Source: Zoogloea sp.
GTDB lineage: Bacteria; Pseudomonadota; Gammaproteobacteria; Burkholderiales; Rhodocyclaceae
Reading direction: 5' to 3'
Assembly: GCA_016703645.1 (NCBI GenBank)
Contig: JADJBR010000009.1
Location: forward strand, 111,935-175,934
DNA length: 64,000 nucleotides
Below the pieces are notes generated by a model that was not told the DNA's origin, did not search any database, and was given only the letters and a program-made list of their open reading frames with translations. A program made the position numbers and the translations under genes. Positions 34,811 to 44,333 of this stretch are shown here, one piece after another (the stretch's first letter is position 1; every line of letters begins with the position of its first letter).

Positions 34811-36727
34811 ATGAAATCCGCCTTCGCTTTGCGCCGCGCAAGCCTCGCCATCAGCCTCGCCCTTGCCGCACCGGCCCTGCTGGCCCAGACGCAAGCCCCG
34901 ACCCGCCCCATCTCGCCCCCCGCGGCGGCGGCGGCCAAGCCGGCCGTGCCACCCGTGACGGCACCGGCCGTGGCACCCGCCGCGCCGGTGGCGGGGGCGG
35001 CCACCGCGCCCGGCGCCCTTCCCCCGGTGGCCGGAGCGGTGCCCATCGACCCCAACGCCCCGCCCCCTGCGCCCCCGCCGCCGCCCCTGTCGGACATCAT
35101 CTTCACCAACGGCGAGGTGCTAACCCTCGACGACAAGCGTCCCACCGCCCAGGCCGTGGCCATCAAGGGCAGCAAGATCATCGCCGTGGGCAAGAGCAAG
35201 GACATCCTGGCGCGCTGGAAGAGCGAGGGCACCGAGGTGGTGGACCTGGCCGGCAAGACCCTGGTGCCGGGTTTCATCGATAGCTGGGGGCAGATGTCGC
35301 GCATGGGCCTGTATTCGGTGGCGGCCCAGGTGCAGTCGCCGCCAGAGGGCAAGGTGACGGATACCAACGGCTTGCTGCGCGAACTGCGCGAGTGGGGCAA
35401 GGGCGACCTGGCGAAGCGCTTTGGCTGGATCATCGGCTTTGGCTATGACGACACCCGCCTGCGCGAGCAACGCCGCCCCAGCCGGACCGACCTGGATGCC
35501 GTCTCCCGCGACACCCCGGTGATCCTGATCCATTACTCGGGCAGCCACCTGGTGGCCAACGGCAAGGCCCTGGAACTGGCCGGCATCGGGCGCGACAGCA
35601 TCGACCCGCCGGGCGGCAGCATCGGCCGCTGGCCGGGCTCGAAGGAGCCCGACGGCGTGCTCGAAGGCGCCGCTGCCACCGCCCTGCTGGGCGCCCTGCC
35701 GCATCTGCCCGCCGACGACCGCCAGGCCATGATCCAGCAGGGCCAGACCCTCTACCTGCAAAACGGCTACACCACCGCGGTGGAAGCCCGCGCCACCCCC
35801 GACGACCTGGCCCTGTACACCCAGGCCGCCGACACCGGCGCCCTCAAGCTTGATGTGCTCATCTACGCGGATCTCGCCAGTGCCGGCGCCAGCCTCAAGG
35901 GCCACAAGACCATCGGCCCCAAGTACTACAAGGGCCACCTGAAACTGGCCGGCGTGTCCTTCACGCTTGACGGCAATGCCGAAGACCGCAGCGCCTGGCT
36001 CACCCAGCCCTATCAGCTACCGCCCCCGGGCAAGCGCAACACCTTTGCCGGCTATCCGGGCAGCAGCGACGAGGTGTCGGGCGAACTGTTCTCCAGGGCC
36101 TACGCAGGCGCCTGGCAGGTGGCCGTGCAGGCCAACGGCGATGCCGCCATCGACCAGTTCATCAAGGGCCTGCAAGCCGCCGGCGCGAAGCACCCGGGCA
36201 AGGACCGCCGCCCCCTGCTGGCCGGCGGCCAGACCCTGCGTGACGATCAGCTAGACACCCTCAAGACCCTGGGTGTGAGTCTGGCCCTGGCGCCGCGCCG
36301 CCTTGGGCTGTCCCTCCCCACCCTCAAGGACTACGCCCTGGGCGAGGAGCGCACGGCCCGCTTCATCCCGGCCGGTGCGGCCGCGGGCAAGGGCCTGCCG
36401 GTGCTGCTGGCGGGCGACCCGTCGCAGATCGAGCCCGCGCCCTTTGCCACCCTGGCCGCCGCCATCAAGCGCCCGGTGGGCGAGGCCCAGCAACTCAGCC
36501 CCCTGGACGCCCTCAAGGCTCTCACCCTGCTGCCGGCCCGGCAACTCGGCGAGGAAAAAATCAAGGGCAGCATTGCCACCGGCAAGCTTGCCGACCTCAC
36601 CGTGCTCTCGGCCAACCCGCTCAAGACCCCCGCCGACAAGCTCGGCGAGATCAAGGTGATCGGCACGGTGAAGGAAGGCGTGACGGTGTTCGGCGGCAGC
36701 GAAGGCGGCGTACCCATCCTGCGCTGA
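34811..36727 (+). CDS. Exported amidohydrolase-fold protein lacking metal ligands
   Basis: 638 residues from the Met at 34811 (63 nt after a weaker Met). A signal peptide (FALRRASLAISLALAAPALLA) is followed by about 65 residues of Ala/Pro low complexity, then a YtcJ-like amidohydrolase domain: DIIFTNGEVLTLDDKRPTAQAVAIKGSKIIAVGK, LVPGFIDS, GYDDTRL, LPARQLG and GKLADLTVLSANPL. The metal motif HxH after PGFID reads WGQ, and the His of the HxNGDAAID-type motif is Gln (VQANGDAAID). The enzyme is therefore probably not a metal-dependent hydrolase. It may be a binding or scaffolding paralogue. No frameshift is present, so it is maintained as a full-length gene. Confidence 0.85.
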   Translation: MKSAFALRRASLAISLALAAPALLAQTQAPTRPISPPAAAAAKPAVPPVTAPAVAPAAPVAGAATAPGALPPVAGAVPIDPNAPPPAPPPPPLSDIIFTNGEVLTLDDKRPTAQAVAIKGSKIIAVGKSKDILARWKSEGTEVVDLAGKTLVPGFIDSWGQMSRMGLYSVAAQVQSPPEGKVTDTNGLLRELREWGKGDLAKRFGWIIGFGYDDTRLREQRRPSRTDLDAVSRDTPVILIHYSGSHLVANGKALELAGIGRDSIDPPGGSIGRWPGSKEPDGVLEGAAATALLGALPHLPADDRQAMIQQGQTLYLQNGYTTAVEARATPDDLALYTQAADTGALKLDVLIYADLASAGASLKGHKTIGPKYYKGHLKLAGVSFTLDGNAEDRSAWLTQPYQLPPPGKRNTFAGYPGSSDEVSGELFSRAYAGAWQVAVQANGDAAIDQFIKGLQAAGAKHPGKDRRPLLAGGQTLRDDQLDTLKTLGVSLALAPRRLGLSLPTLKDYALGEERTARFIPAGAAAGKGLPVLLAGDPSQIEPAPFATLAAAIKRPVGEAQQLSPLDALKALTLLPARQLGEEKIKGSIATGKLADLTVLSANPLKTPADKLGEIKVIGTVKEGVTVFGGSEGGVPILR

Positions 36728-36751
36728 GCGGCACGGGCCGACCGACTGCCT

Positions 36752-37423
36752 TTAGCGCAGGTTGGCCAGATACTCCACCACGGCCTCGATGTTTCGCTCG
36801 CCGAGGCCCGAAACAGCGGCCGTCATGGGCGGATAGGTGCGCTCGCCGCTGACCTTGAGGTAACGCTGCAGGCTGCGCCGCAGGTATTCGGGCTGCTGGC
36901 CGGCCAGGCGGGGGAAGCTCTCGCCGCCACGGGCATCCGCGCCGTGGCAGCGCACGCAGTTTTTCTCGAAGTGATCGCGCCCCTCCGCCGCCCTCGCGCT
37001 CGACGGTGTGCCGGCGGGCGTCACGGGCTGGGCCGCGTAGAACACGGCGATCTGGGCCTTTTCCTCGGCACTGAGCACTTTCATCAGACCTTGCATGAAA
37101 GCGTCCTTGCGTTTTCCGTTGAGGAAGGCGTCGATCTGGCCAAGCACGTAGAGAGGGTGCTGGCCGGCCAGATTGGGGACTTCCGTGTACTTGCTGCTCC
37201 CCGTGTCCCCGTGGCAGTTGGCGCAGAAGAAAGCCGCCTTGCGCCCGGCATCCTGGGCGATTTTCTGATCGGCGGGCCGCGCCTTGCCAATCCGCTCCAG
37301 GTGATCCCGCGGCGTATCGGCCGTGGCGACGCCCGGCCAGGCCACCCCCAGCACCACGCCCACCGCCCCCAGTACCTGCAACAGGGTACGCCGTGCGGCA
37401 CCGATCAATTTTTGTTGTTCCAT
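36752..37423 (-). CDS. Dihaem c-type cytochrome (c4-like)
   Basis: 223 residues from the ATG at 37423; the frame extends further upstream but with no export signal there. Signal peptide GAVGVVLGVAWPGVATA. Two haem sites: CANCHGD in the first half and CVRCHGA in the second, each with a following Met-containing loop, the two-lobed layout of cytochrome c4. It would act as a periplasmic electron carrier or oxidase partner. Convergent with the amidohydrolase gene. Confidence 0.88.
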   Translation of the reverse strand: MEQQKLIGAARRTLLQVLGAVGVVLGVAWPGVATADTPRDHLERIGKARPADQKIAQDAGRKAAFFCANCHGDTGSSKYTEVPNLAGQHPLYVLGQIDAFLNGKRKDAFMQGLMKVLSAEEKAQIAVFYAAQPVTPAGTPSSARAAEGRDHFEKNCVRCHGADARGGESFPRLAGQQPEYLRRSLQRYLKVSGERTYPPMTAAVSGLGERNIEAVVEYLANLR

Positions 37424-37523
37424 CGCTGCTCCCCATTGGCCGCCGGCGGCGGAATCTGCTGGATTGTAGTTCGCCCGAAGGCGGGCCACTACAATCGCGC
37501 ATCTTTCCCATCCGGATTCCGTC

Positions 37524-38786
37524 ATGCAGCCCCCTTCCCCTCCTTCCCGCGTTGCCATCATCGGCGGTGGCCCGGCCGGCCTGATGGCGGCCGAAACCCT
37601 GGCCCGGGGTGGCGTGCAGGTCGATCTCTTCGACGCGATGCCCTCGGTGGGGCGCAAGTTCCTGCTCGCCGGACGGGGCGGGCTCAACATCACCCATGCC
37701 GAGCCCTTCGCCGCCTTCACCAAACGCTATGGCAGCCGCGAGGACGTCATCACGCCCCTGCTCGCCGCCTTCGGGCCGGCGGAACTGCGGGCCTGGGTGG
37801 AAACCCTGGGGGTGCGCACCTTCGTGGGCAGCTCCGGGCGGGTCTTCCCCGAGGAGATGAAGGCCGCCCCGCTACTGCGCGCCTGGCTGACCCGCCTGCG
37901 GGAGGCCGGGGTGCGCTTCCATGTGCGCCACCGCTGGGCGGGCTGGAGCGTGGACGGGCACCTGCGCTTCACCACCCCCGCGGGCGAGTACCTGCACCAG
38001 GCCGAGGCCATGGTGCTGGCCCTGGGTGGCGGTAGCTGGGCCCGGCTCGGTTCCGACGGCGCCTGGGTGCCGCTGCTCGGCGGGCGGGGCGTGGATGTGG
38101 CGCCCCTGGAGGCGGCCAACTGCGGCTTCGTCGTTGCCTCGCCCCGGCTGGCCGCGGGGGCGGGGTGGAGTGAGCACTTCCGCTGCCGCTTTGCCGGCCA
38201 GCCCCTCAAGTCGGTGGCCATGGCCCTCCAGGGTGATGAGGCTCCGATGCGCCCCGGGGAGGCGATGATCAGCGACGACGGCATCGAGGGCAGCCTGGTG
38301 TATGCCCTGTCGGCCGCGATCCGCGAGCGTATCAAGGCGGAAGGCCGCGCCACCCTGCTCATTGATCTGGCGCCCGGCCGCAGCCTGGAACGGGTGCAGG
38401 CCGAAGTGGCCCACCCGCGGGGCGCCCGCTCCCTGGCCAGTCACCTGCAAAGCCGCGTCGGCATTGCCGGCCTGCGCATGGCCCTGCTGCGGGAATGCCT
38501 GCCGGAGGCGGTGCTGGCCGATCCGCCCCGACTGGCGGCGGCCATCAAGGCCCTGCCCCTCAGCCTGGTGGCGCCGCGGCCCCTGGACGAGGCCATCAGC
38601 AGCGCCGGTGGCGTGCGCTTCGAGGAGCTGGACGCAGGCCTGATGATCCGCGCCGCGCCGGGGGTCTTCTGCGCGGGCGAGATGCTCGACTGGGAAGCCC
38701 CCACCGGCGGCTACCTGCTCACCGCCTGCCTGGCCACCGGCCGCCGGGCCGGTGAAGGCGTACTGGCGTGGCTGGGGCGAGCCTGA
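37524..38786 (+). CDS. TIGR03862/HI0933-family flavoprotein
   Basis: 420 residues. FAD-binding GGGPAGLMAAETLARGG at the N-terminus, KFLLAGRGGLNITH next (the GGGRCNxTN-like motif of the HI0933/BaiN family), and CAGEMLDWEAPTGGYLLTACLATGRRAG near the C-terminus, closing the FAD site. This family (TIGR03862) is a widespread NAD(P)/FAD-dependent oxidoreductase of unknown substrate. Divergent from the cytochrome gene across 100 bp. Confidence 0.9.
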   Translation: MQPPSPPSRVAIIGGGPAGLMAAETLARGGVQVDLFDAMPSVGRKFLLAGRGGLNITHAEPFAAFTKRYGSREDVITPLLAAFGPAELRAWVETLGVRTFVGSSGRVFPEEMKAAPLLRAWLTRLREAGVRFHVRHRWAGWSVDGHLRFTTPAGEYLHQAEAMVLALGGGSWARLGSDGAWVPLLGGRGVDVAPLEAANCGFVVASPRLAAGAGWSEHFRCRFAGQPLKSVAMALQGDEAPMRPGEAMISDDGIEGSLVYALSAAIRERIKAEGRATLLIDLAPGRSLERVQAEVAHPRGARSLASHLQSRVGIAGLRMALLRECLPEAVLADPPRLAAAIKALPLSLVAPRPLDEAISSAGGVRFEELDAGLMIRAAPGVFCAGEMLDWEAPTGGYLLTACLATGRRAGEGVLAWLGRA

Positions 38787-38872
38787 ACGGCACAGACATT
38801 CACAGCTTGTAACATTGCCGGCCCAAGGCGGAGGTTAGAGTCAGGGCTCACTCATTCTCCAGGGGCTTCGCC

Positions 38873-39121
38873 ATGGGCATTATCTCCACTATCTTCATCG
38901 GCCTGCTGGTCGGCCTCGTCGCCCGCTTCGTCAAGCCCGGCGACGACAGCATGGGCTGGATCAAGACCATCCTGTTCGGCATCGGTGGCTCCATCGCCGC
39001 CACCTACGGCGGCCAGGCCCTCGGCCTGTACCAGGCGGGCGAGGGCGCCGGATTCCTGGGCTCGGTGGTTGGCGCGGTCGTGCTGCTGTTGGTGGCGGGC
39101 AAGCTGTCCAGCAAGTCCTGA
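38873..39121 (+). CDS. GlsB/YeaQ/YmgE-family stress-response membrane protein
   Basis: 82 residues with three hydrophobic segments ([49 protein letters not shown]) and the family motif [24 protein letters not shown] shown here in part. These small proteins are usually stress-induced (transglycosylase-associated family). ATG with AGGGG upstream. A hairpin terminator follows. Confidence 0.9.
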   Translation: MGIISTIFIGLLVGLVARFVKPGDDSMGWIKTILFGIGGSIAATYGGQALGLYQAGEGAGFLGSVVGAVVLLLVAGKLSSKS

Positions 39122-39144
39122 GGCCTCGGGACGTTACAATCAAG

Positions 39145-39174
39145 GGCTGGCGGCGTCGTTCCGTCAGCCTTTTT
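39145..39174 (+). terminator. Rho-independent terminator after the YeaQ-like gene
   Basis: GGCTGGCGG (39145-39153) and CCGTCAGCC (39161-39169) with one internal mismatch, followed by TTTTTCTTT. It ends just before the ribosome-binding site of the PepSY gene. A TACAAT box at 39135-39140 just upstream means it could also act as a leader attenuator for that gene. Confidence 0.65.
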
Positions 39175-39188
39175 CTTTGGAGTCCACC

Positions 39189-39710
39189 ATGAAGCTTCGT
39201 CCCCTGATCGCCACCCTGCTGGCGACCTTCGGCCTGTCGCAATCCGCCTTTGCCATCGAGGCCCCGGCCCGCTTCAAGTCCGAGTACGCGCGCTGTGAGA
39301 AGGTGGTGCTCGAACAACATCCCGGCAAGATCGTCAAGGTTGAACTCAAGCGCGAGAACGGGCGCCCGGTGTTCGAGTTCGACGTGGAAGGCAGTGACAA
39401 GACCTGGGATGTGGAATGCGATGCCCGCAGCGGCAAGATCACCGAAGTGGAGCAGGAAGTGGTCAGCGCCGACTCCCCGGTGTTCAAGGAGAAGGCCCGC
39501 ATCAGCCTGGAAGAGGCCAAGGCCATCGCCCTGAAGAAGTACCCCGGCACCATCGTCGAGACCGAATTCGAGATCGAAGCCGACGGCTCGGCCTCCTACG
39601 AGTTCGACATCGCCCGCAAGAACGGCAAGGAGATGAAGGTGGAGGTGGATGCCACCAGCGGCAAGATCGTCGAAGCCAACCGGGAGCTGTGGCAGTCCGG
39701 CAAGGAATAA
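39189..39710 (+). CDS. Exported protein with two PepSY domains
   Basis: 173 residues. Signal peptide [20 protein letters not shown], then two PepSY repeats, each of the form ...[20 protein letters not shown] / [21 protein letters not shown] with a [11 protein letters not shown] / [11 protein letters not shown] ending. PepSY domains are often thought to inhibit or chaperone peptidases or to sit at the periplasmic face. Acidic pattern and lack of anchor suggest a soluble periplasmic protein. Confidence 0.85.
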   Translation: MKLRPLIATLLATFGLSQSAFAIEAPARFKSEYARCEKVVLEQHPGKIVKVELKRENGRPVFEFDVEGSDKTWDVECDARSGKITEVEQEVVSADSPVFKEKARISLEEAKAIALKKYPGTIVETEFEIEADGSASYEFDIARKNGKEMKVEVDATSGKIVEANRELWQSGKE

Positions 39711-39791
39711 ACACCGGCCGGGCCGCTTGGCCGGCCGGGAACTGCACACGGAGCGGGGCTGTCCATCGGCCATTCCCGACAACGCCCCACC

Positions 39792-40916
39792 GTGCGCCAC
39801 TTCAACGACGCCCCTCTTGCAGCACGACTCTCCGCCGTTGACCCGGCCGCCTATGCGCAGAGCCGTAACCATGTCGCGGGCGCCGTCACCGGGCTGTCGC
39901 CGTGGATCACCCACGGTTGCATCCCGGCCCCGGAACTGATTGAACGCTTCGGCCTGACAGGCCAGGACATGCTGGCCTTCCAGTTTGGCTGGCGGGCCTT
40001 CTTCCAGCATGTGTGGGGTCACCTGGGGGACGGCATCCTGGCCGACATCCGCCCCGGCCTGCCCGGCATTCCCTACGCCGACACTCTTCCGGCAGACATC
40101 CGCGAAGGGCACACCGGCATTCCGGTGGTCGACCGGGCGGTGGCCACCCTGTACGCCACGGGGACGCTCCACAACCATGCCCGCCTGTGGCTGGCCAGCT
40201 ACGTGGTGCATGTCCGCAAGGTCCATTGGCGCCCCGCCGCCGACTGGCTCTATGCCCACCTGCTGGACGGCGATCTGGCCTCCAACCACCTGTCCTGGCA
40301 ATGGGTGGCGGCCACCTTCAGCAGCAAGCCCTATCTCTTCAATGCCGACAACGTGGCGCGCTTCGCCCCGGCCGACTGGCACAGCCCCGGCACGCCGCTG
40401 GACGCGAGCTACGCGACGCTGGAGGCGCTGGCCCGCAGTCCGCAGGCGCTTGCCCCGGTCGCCCACGTGGCGGAGGGGCGCACCGAACCACCCCGCCTGG
40501 ACGCCCCGCCGGCGCACCTGCTCGGCGCCGACGACTTCACCCTGCCGCCATCCGACACCGACGCCACCCTCGTCCATCCCTGGGCCCTGCGCGCCGGCGA
40601 AGGGCCGCGCATCGGCGTGATCCACCTGCCCTTCCACCGGCGCTTCCCCTGGTCGGAGGCCCGCTGGGCCTTTGTGCTGCCCCGCCTGCGCGCCGTCACC
40701 GACCGGATTTTCGTGGGCGATCTGCGGCAGCTCGACGGCAGCTTCCGCGCCGAAGCCACGCTCAACCCGGGTTACCGGGAGGCCCTCGCCCATCTGGGTG
40801 CCGAGCTCACGCCACCGCCCCGCTGGCTGCCCGATCCGGCCACCCTGTGCCCCTCCTTCAGCCGCTTCTGGGCCAGTGCCGGCCAGCCGCCCCCCCGCCG
40901 ACGCTGGCACGCATGA
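39792..40916 (+). CDS. FAD-binding-domain-only cryptochrome/photolyase-like protein
   Basis: 374 residues from GTG 39792. The middle (about 95-180) matches the helical FAD-binding half of photolyases: GIPVVDRAVATLYATGTLHNHARLWLASYVVHVRKVHW and SNHLSWQWVAATFSSKPYLFNADN. The N-terminal alpha/beta antenna domain of photolyases is absent. The ATGA overlap with the full photolyase gene makes co-translation near certain, so it may form a complex with it or supply FAD-dependent redox. Not a catalytic photolyase by itself on present evidence. Confidence 0.82.
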   Translation: MRHFNDAPLAARLSAVDPAAYAQSRNHVAGAVTGLSPWITHGCIPAPELIERFGLTGQDMLAFQFGWRAFFQHVWGHLGDGILADIRPGLPGIPYADTLPADIREGHTGIPVVDRAVATLYATGTLHNHARLWLASYVVHVRKVHWRPAADWLYAHLLDGDLASNHLSWQWVAATFSSKPYLFNADNVARFAPADWHSPGTPLDASYATLEALARSPQALAPVAHVAEGRTEPPRLDAPPAHLLGADDFTLPPSDTDATLVHPWALRAGEGPRIGVIHLPFHRRFPWSEARWAFVLPRLRAVTDRIFVGDLRQLDGSFRAEATLNPGYREALAHLGAELTPPPRWLPDPATLCPSFSRFWASAGQPPPRRRWHA

Positions 40917-42490
40917 TCACCGTCGTCTGGTTCAAACGCGACCTGCGGGTCACCGACCACGCCCCCCTGCACGACGCCGCCCGCCGTGGCCCGGTGCTGC
41001 CCGTATACCTCTTCGAGCCCGAGCTGATCGCCCAGGCCGACAGCTCGCCCCGCCACCTGGGCTTCATCCTGGAATGCCTGGCCGAGCTGGAGGCCCGTCT
41101 GGCGGCCCTGGGCAGCCCGCTGCAGCGCTGGCAGGGCACGGCCGTGGAGGTGCTGCAGGCCCTGCGTGAGCGCCTGGGGCCCTTCCGTCTGAGCAGCCAT
41201 GAAGAGACCGGCAACCTGGCCAGCTACGCCCGCGACCGGGCCGTAGCCCGCTGGTGCCGGGAGCAGGGCGTCGAATGGCAGCAGTGGCCATCGGGTGGCG
41301 TGGTGCGCAGGCTCCACGACCGGGATGCCTGGTCCCGGCTGTGGATGGAACGCATGACGCCCACCCCCCTGGCGGCACCGGCGGCGCTGCAGCCCCCGCC
41401 CTGCCCCATCCCGTCGCCCCTGCGCCTGCCCCCCGGCGGCGCCCCCCGCCACCTGGCCTGGCACCCGGACACCCTGCCCGATCATCCGGCACGCCAGCAG
41501 GGCGGACGCAGCCACGCCCGCCAGCTACTGCGTCATTTCTTCGATCAGCACCTGCCGGATTACCGCCGGGGCATGTCCAGCCCCCTGTCGGCCGGGGATG
41601 CCTGCTCGCGCCTGTCACCCTATCTGGCCTTCGGCGCGGTGTCGGTGCGCGAGATCGTGCATGCGGTGTGGCGGCGCTGCACCGAGCTGCAGGCCATGCC
41701 GCCGGACCTGCGCCCCCGGGGCGAGCTGGCCGGCCTCAAGTCCTTTGAAAGCCGCCTGCACTGGCACTGCCACTTCATCCAGAAGCTGGAGTCCGAGCCC
41801 GAGCTGGAATATCGGGACATGCATCCCGCCTTTGCCGGCCTGCGCGACGCCAGCTTCGACGCCAATCGGCTGACACGCTGGCGCCGGGGCGAGACCGGCT
41901 TTCCGCTCATCGACGCCTGCATGGCCATGCTGCGGGAGACGGGCTGGATCAACTTCCGCATGCGCGCCCTGCTGATCGCCTTCTCCAGCTACCAGCTGTG
42001 GCAGCCCTGGCAGAAGCCGGCCCTGCACCTGGCCCGGGAGTTCCCCGATTACGAACCCGGCATCCACTACCCGCAGATCCAGATGCAATCCGGCACCACC
42101 GGCATCACCACCCTGCGCATCTACAACCCCGTAAAACAGGCCCGCGACCAGGACCCGGACGGCCGCTTCGTACGGCGCTGGCTGCCAGCGCTGGAGCGCC
42201 TGCCCGACGCCTGGCTGTTCGAACCGTGGAAGATGCCGCCCGAACTCCAGCGGCGCCAGGGGCTGGTGATCGGCCGCGACTACCCGGAGCCCCTGGTGGA
42301 CCACGAGGCCGCCGCCCGCCATGCCCGCGACACCCTGTGGCGCCTGCGCAAGGAAGACGCCGTGCGCCGGGAATCCCGGGCCGTGTATGAGAAGCACGGC
42401 AGCCGCAACCCCCACCGGGAAGGCGCACCCCGCCCCCGCCGCCCATCCCCACCCACCGACAGCACGCAACTGGGCTTCGATTTCGGCTGA
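40913..42490 (+). CDS. Cryptochrome-like DNA photolyase family protein
   Basis: 525 residues. N-terminal photolyase domain (VVWFKRDLRVTDHAPLHDA), a linker, and the FAD-binding domain with SRLSPYLAFGAVSVREIVH, LKSFESRLHWHCHFIQKLE, TGFPLIDACMAMLRETGWINFRMRALLIAFSSYQLW and GIHYPQIQMQSGTTGITTLRIYNPVKQ. The Trp electron-transfer chain cannot be assigned confidently. It lies in a light-response cluster with a FAD-domain protein, DUF2256 and an iron-sulphur photolyase. The left arm of a dispersed repeat overlaps the stop codon. Confidence 0.9.
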   Translation: MITVVWFKRDLRVTDHAPLHDAARRGPVLPVYLFEPELIAQADSSPRHLGFILECLAELEARLAALGSPLQRWQGTAVEVLQALRERLGPFRLSSHEETGNLASYARDRAVARWCREQGVEWQQWPSGGVVRRLHDRDAWSRLWMERMTPTPLAAPAALQPPPCPIPSPLRLPPGGAPRHLAWHPDTLPDHPARQQGGRSHARQLLRHFFDQHLPDYRRGMSSPLSAGDACSRLSPYLAFGAVSVREIVHAVWRRCTELQAMPPDLRPRGELAGLKSFESRLHWHCHFIQKLESEPELEYRDMHPAFAGLRDASFDANRLTRWRRGETGFPLIDACMAMLRETGWINFRMRALLIAFSSYQLWQPWQKPALHLAREFPDYEPGIHYPQIQMQSGTTGITTLRIYNPVKQARDQDPDGRFVRRWLPALERLPDAWLFEPWKMPPELQRRQGLVIGRDYPEPLVDHEAAARHARDTLWRLRKEDAVRRESRAVYEKHGSRNPHREGAPRPRRPSPPTDSTQLGFDFG

Positions 42491-42612
42491 GAGGGTGTGA
42501 ATGAATCTACTGCGCGGCCCGATTTTGCCCCTGCGATGCTCACCGTACCCTTGTACGGTTGCGCTTCTCGGCGCGAACTCGAACCGCTCGCTACGATTTC
42601 TTCACACCCTCT
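42490..42612. repeat. Full copy of a ~120-bp dispersed repeat with 12-bp inverted ends
   Basis: AGAGGGTGTGAA (42490-42501) and TTCACACCCTCT (42601-42612) are perfect inverted arms; inside is another hairpin CCGTAC-CCTT-GTACGG. A truncated copy is at 34127-34186. The element sits exactly between the photolyase stop and the DUF2256 start, and no Shine-Dalgarno is visible for the latter. Confidence 0.75.
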
Positions 42613-42618
42613 GACCCC

Positions 42619-42783
42619 ATGAAAACCACCACCCCCGCTTTTCGCGGCAACAAGCAGGCCTTGCCCAGCAAGCCCTGCGCGGTCTGCGGCCGCCCCATGA
42701 GCTGGCGGCGCAAATGGGCGCGCTGCTGGGAGGAAGTCCGCTACTGCTCCGACGCCTGCCGTCGCCGGGTGGCCAGGCCATGA
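42619..42783 (+). CDS. DUF2256 small zinc-binding-type protein
   Basis: 54 residues, too short for usual gene calling. Two CxxC-like pairs (CAVCGRPM and CSDACRRR) suggest zinc binding, and the [19 protein letters not shown] block is the DUF2256 signature. The family is almost always encoded beside cryptochrome/photolyase genes, as here: it overlaps the iron-sulphur photolyase start by 4 nt (ATGA). Function unknown. Confidence 0.85.
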   Translation: MKTTTPAFRGNKQALPSKPCAVCGRPMSWRRKWARCWEEVRYCSDACRRRVARP

Positions 42784-44318
42784 GCGTGCGCCATCTCGTC
42801 CTCGTGCTGGGCGACCAGTTGAGCCACGACAATCCGGCCCTCGCCGGCTTCGACCCGGCCGCCGACCGCATCCTGATGGTGGAAGCGCCGGGTGAAGCCG
42901 GGCACGTGTGGAGCCACAAGGCCCGCATTGCCCTCTTTCTGTCGGCCATGCGCCATTTCGCGGCCGAGCTGGAAGCCCGGGGCTGGCCGGTGGATTATCT
43001 GCGCCTGGGCGAGCACCCCCACGCCAGCCTGGCAGCGGCCTGGCGCGCCGCCGTGGTGCGCCACGACCCGGCTGGTCTGGTCGTCTGCGAGCCGGGCGAG
43101 TGGCGCCTGGAGCAGGCCCTGCACGCCCTCGGCAGCGAACTGGGCCTGCCCGTGGCGCTACGCCCCGACACCCACTTCCTGACCAGCCGGGCGGCCTTCC
43201 AACGCTGGGCCGGCGACCGGGAAACGCTGCTGATGGAGCACTTCTACCGTGCCATGCGCAAGCACCACCGGGTGCTGATGGACGGCAAGGAGCCGGCCGG
43301 CGGCACCTGGAACTTCGACAAGGACAACCGCCAGGCCTTCGGCCGCGGCGGCCCGGGTGCCCTGCCGGCAGCGCCGCGCTTTACTCCCGACGCCATCACC
43401 CTGGACGTGCTGGCCACTGTCAGAAAGCACTTCCCCGAGCACCCCGGGAGCCTGGACAGCTTCGCCTGGCCGGTCACCCGGGCCGACGCCCTGCAGGCCC
43501 TGGCAGCCTTCGTCCGGGAGCGTCTGCCGGGCTTCGGCACCCACCAGGACGCCATGTGGACCGACACCCCCTTCCTGTGGCACAGCCTGCTGGCTCCGGC
43601 CCTCAACCTCAAGCTCCTTGACCCGCGGGAAGTGATCCGCGCCGCCGAGGACGCCTGGCGGGCCGGGCAGGCGCCCTTGCCCGCGGTGGAGGGCTTCATC
43701 CGCCAGATCCTCGGCTGGCGGGAGTTCATCCGCGGTGTGTATTGGCGTGACCAGCCGGCCATGGGCGAGGCCAACCACTTCGGCCACACCCGCCCCCTGC
43801 CCGCCTGGTTCTGGACCGGCGAGACGCGCATGAACTGCCAGCGCCAGATGATCCGCCAGACCCTGGACCACGGCTACGCCCATCACATCCAGCGCCTCAT
43901 GGTGACCGGCAACTTTGCGCTGCTGGCCGGGCTGTCGCCCCAGGCCGTGGCCGGCTGGTTCCTGGCGGTGTACGTGGATGCGGTGGAATGGGTGGAGCTG
44001 CCCAACGTGGCGGGCATGGCCCTGTATGCCAACGGCGGCCGCTTCACCAGCAAGCCCTACGTGGCCAGCGGCGCCTACATCAAGCGCATGAGCAACTACT
44101 GCAGCGGGTGCAGCTACAGTCCGGACGTGAAGACCGGCCCCCGGGCCTGCCCGGTCAGCACCCTCTACTGGGATTTTCTCGACCGGCACGCCCACATGCT
44201 GGCGACCAACCCCCGCTGCACCCTGATGCTCAAGCCCCTGGAACGGATGAGCGAGATCGAGCGGGCCGCCATGCGCAGCCACGCTGCCGCGCTGGCTGAC
44301 GGACTCGACAAGCTCTAG
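42780..44318 (+). CDS. Iron-sulphur bacterial cryptochrome/(6-4) photolyase (FeS-BCP, PhrB-like)
   Basis: 512 residues, the normal length of the class. It begins [19 protein letters not shown], typical of the deoxyribodipyrimidine photolyase-related (DUF/PF04244) branch. Four cysteines suited to a [4Fe-4S] cluster are present: MNCQRQM, then NYCSGCSY and ACPVST, near the C-terminal end of the FAD domain ([43 protein letters not shown]). Members repair (6-4) photoproducts. It is the last gene of the photolyase cluster; convergent with the next gene. Confidence 0.92.
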   Translation: MSVRHLVLVLGDQLSHDNPALAGFDPAADRILMVEAPGEAGHVWSHKARIALFLSAMRHFAAELEARGWPVDYLRLGEHPHASLAAAWRAAVVRHDPAGLVVCEPGEWRLEQALHALGSELGLPVALRPDTHFLTSRAAFQRWAGDRETLLMEHFYRAMRKHHRVLMDGKEPAGGTWNFDKDNRQAFGRGGPGALPAAPRFTPDAITLDVLATVRKHFPEHPGSLDSFAWPVTRADALQALAAFVRERLPGFGTHQDAMWTDTPFLWHSLLAPALNLKLLDPREVIRAAEDAWRAGQAPLPAVEGFIRQILGWREFIRGVYWRDQPAMGEANHFGHTRPLPAWFWTGETRMNCQRQMIRQTLDHGYAHHIQRLMVTGNFALLAGLSPQAVAGWFLAVYVDAVEWVELPNVAGMALYANGGRFTSKPYVASGAYIKRMSNYCSGCSYSPDVKTGPRACPVSTLYWDFLDRHAHMLATNPRCTLMLKPLERMSEIERAAMRSHAAALADGLDKL

Positions 44319-44333
44319 CGTCGGAGACAGGGC

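Noticed and set aside
38961-40910. A 649-codon minus-strand frame opposite the GlsB-like, PepSY and FAD-domain genes
   Set aside because: Crosses three plus-strand genes with recognised families.
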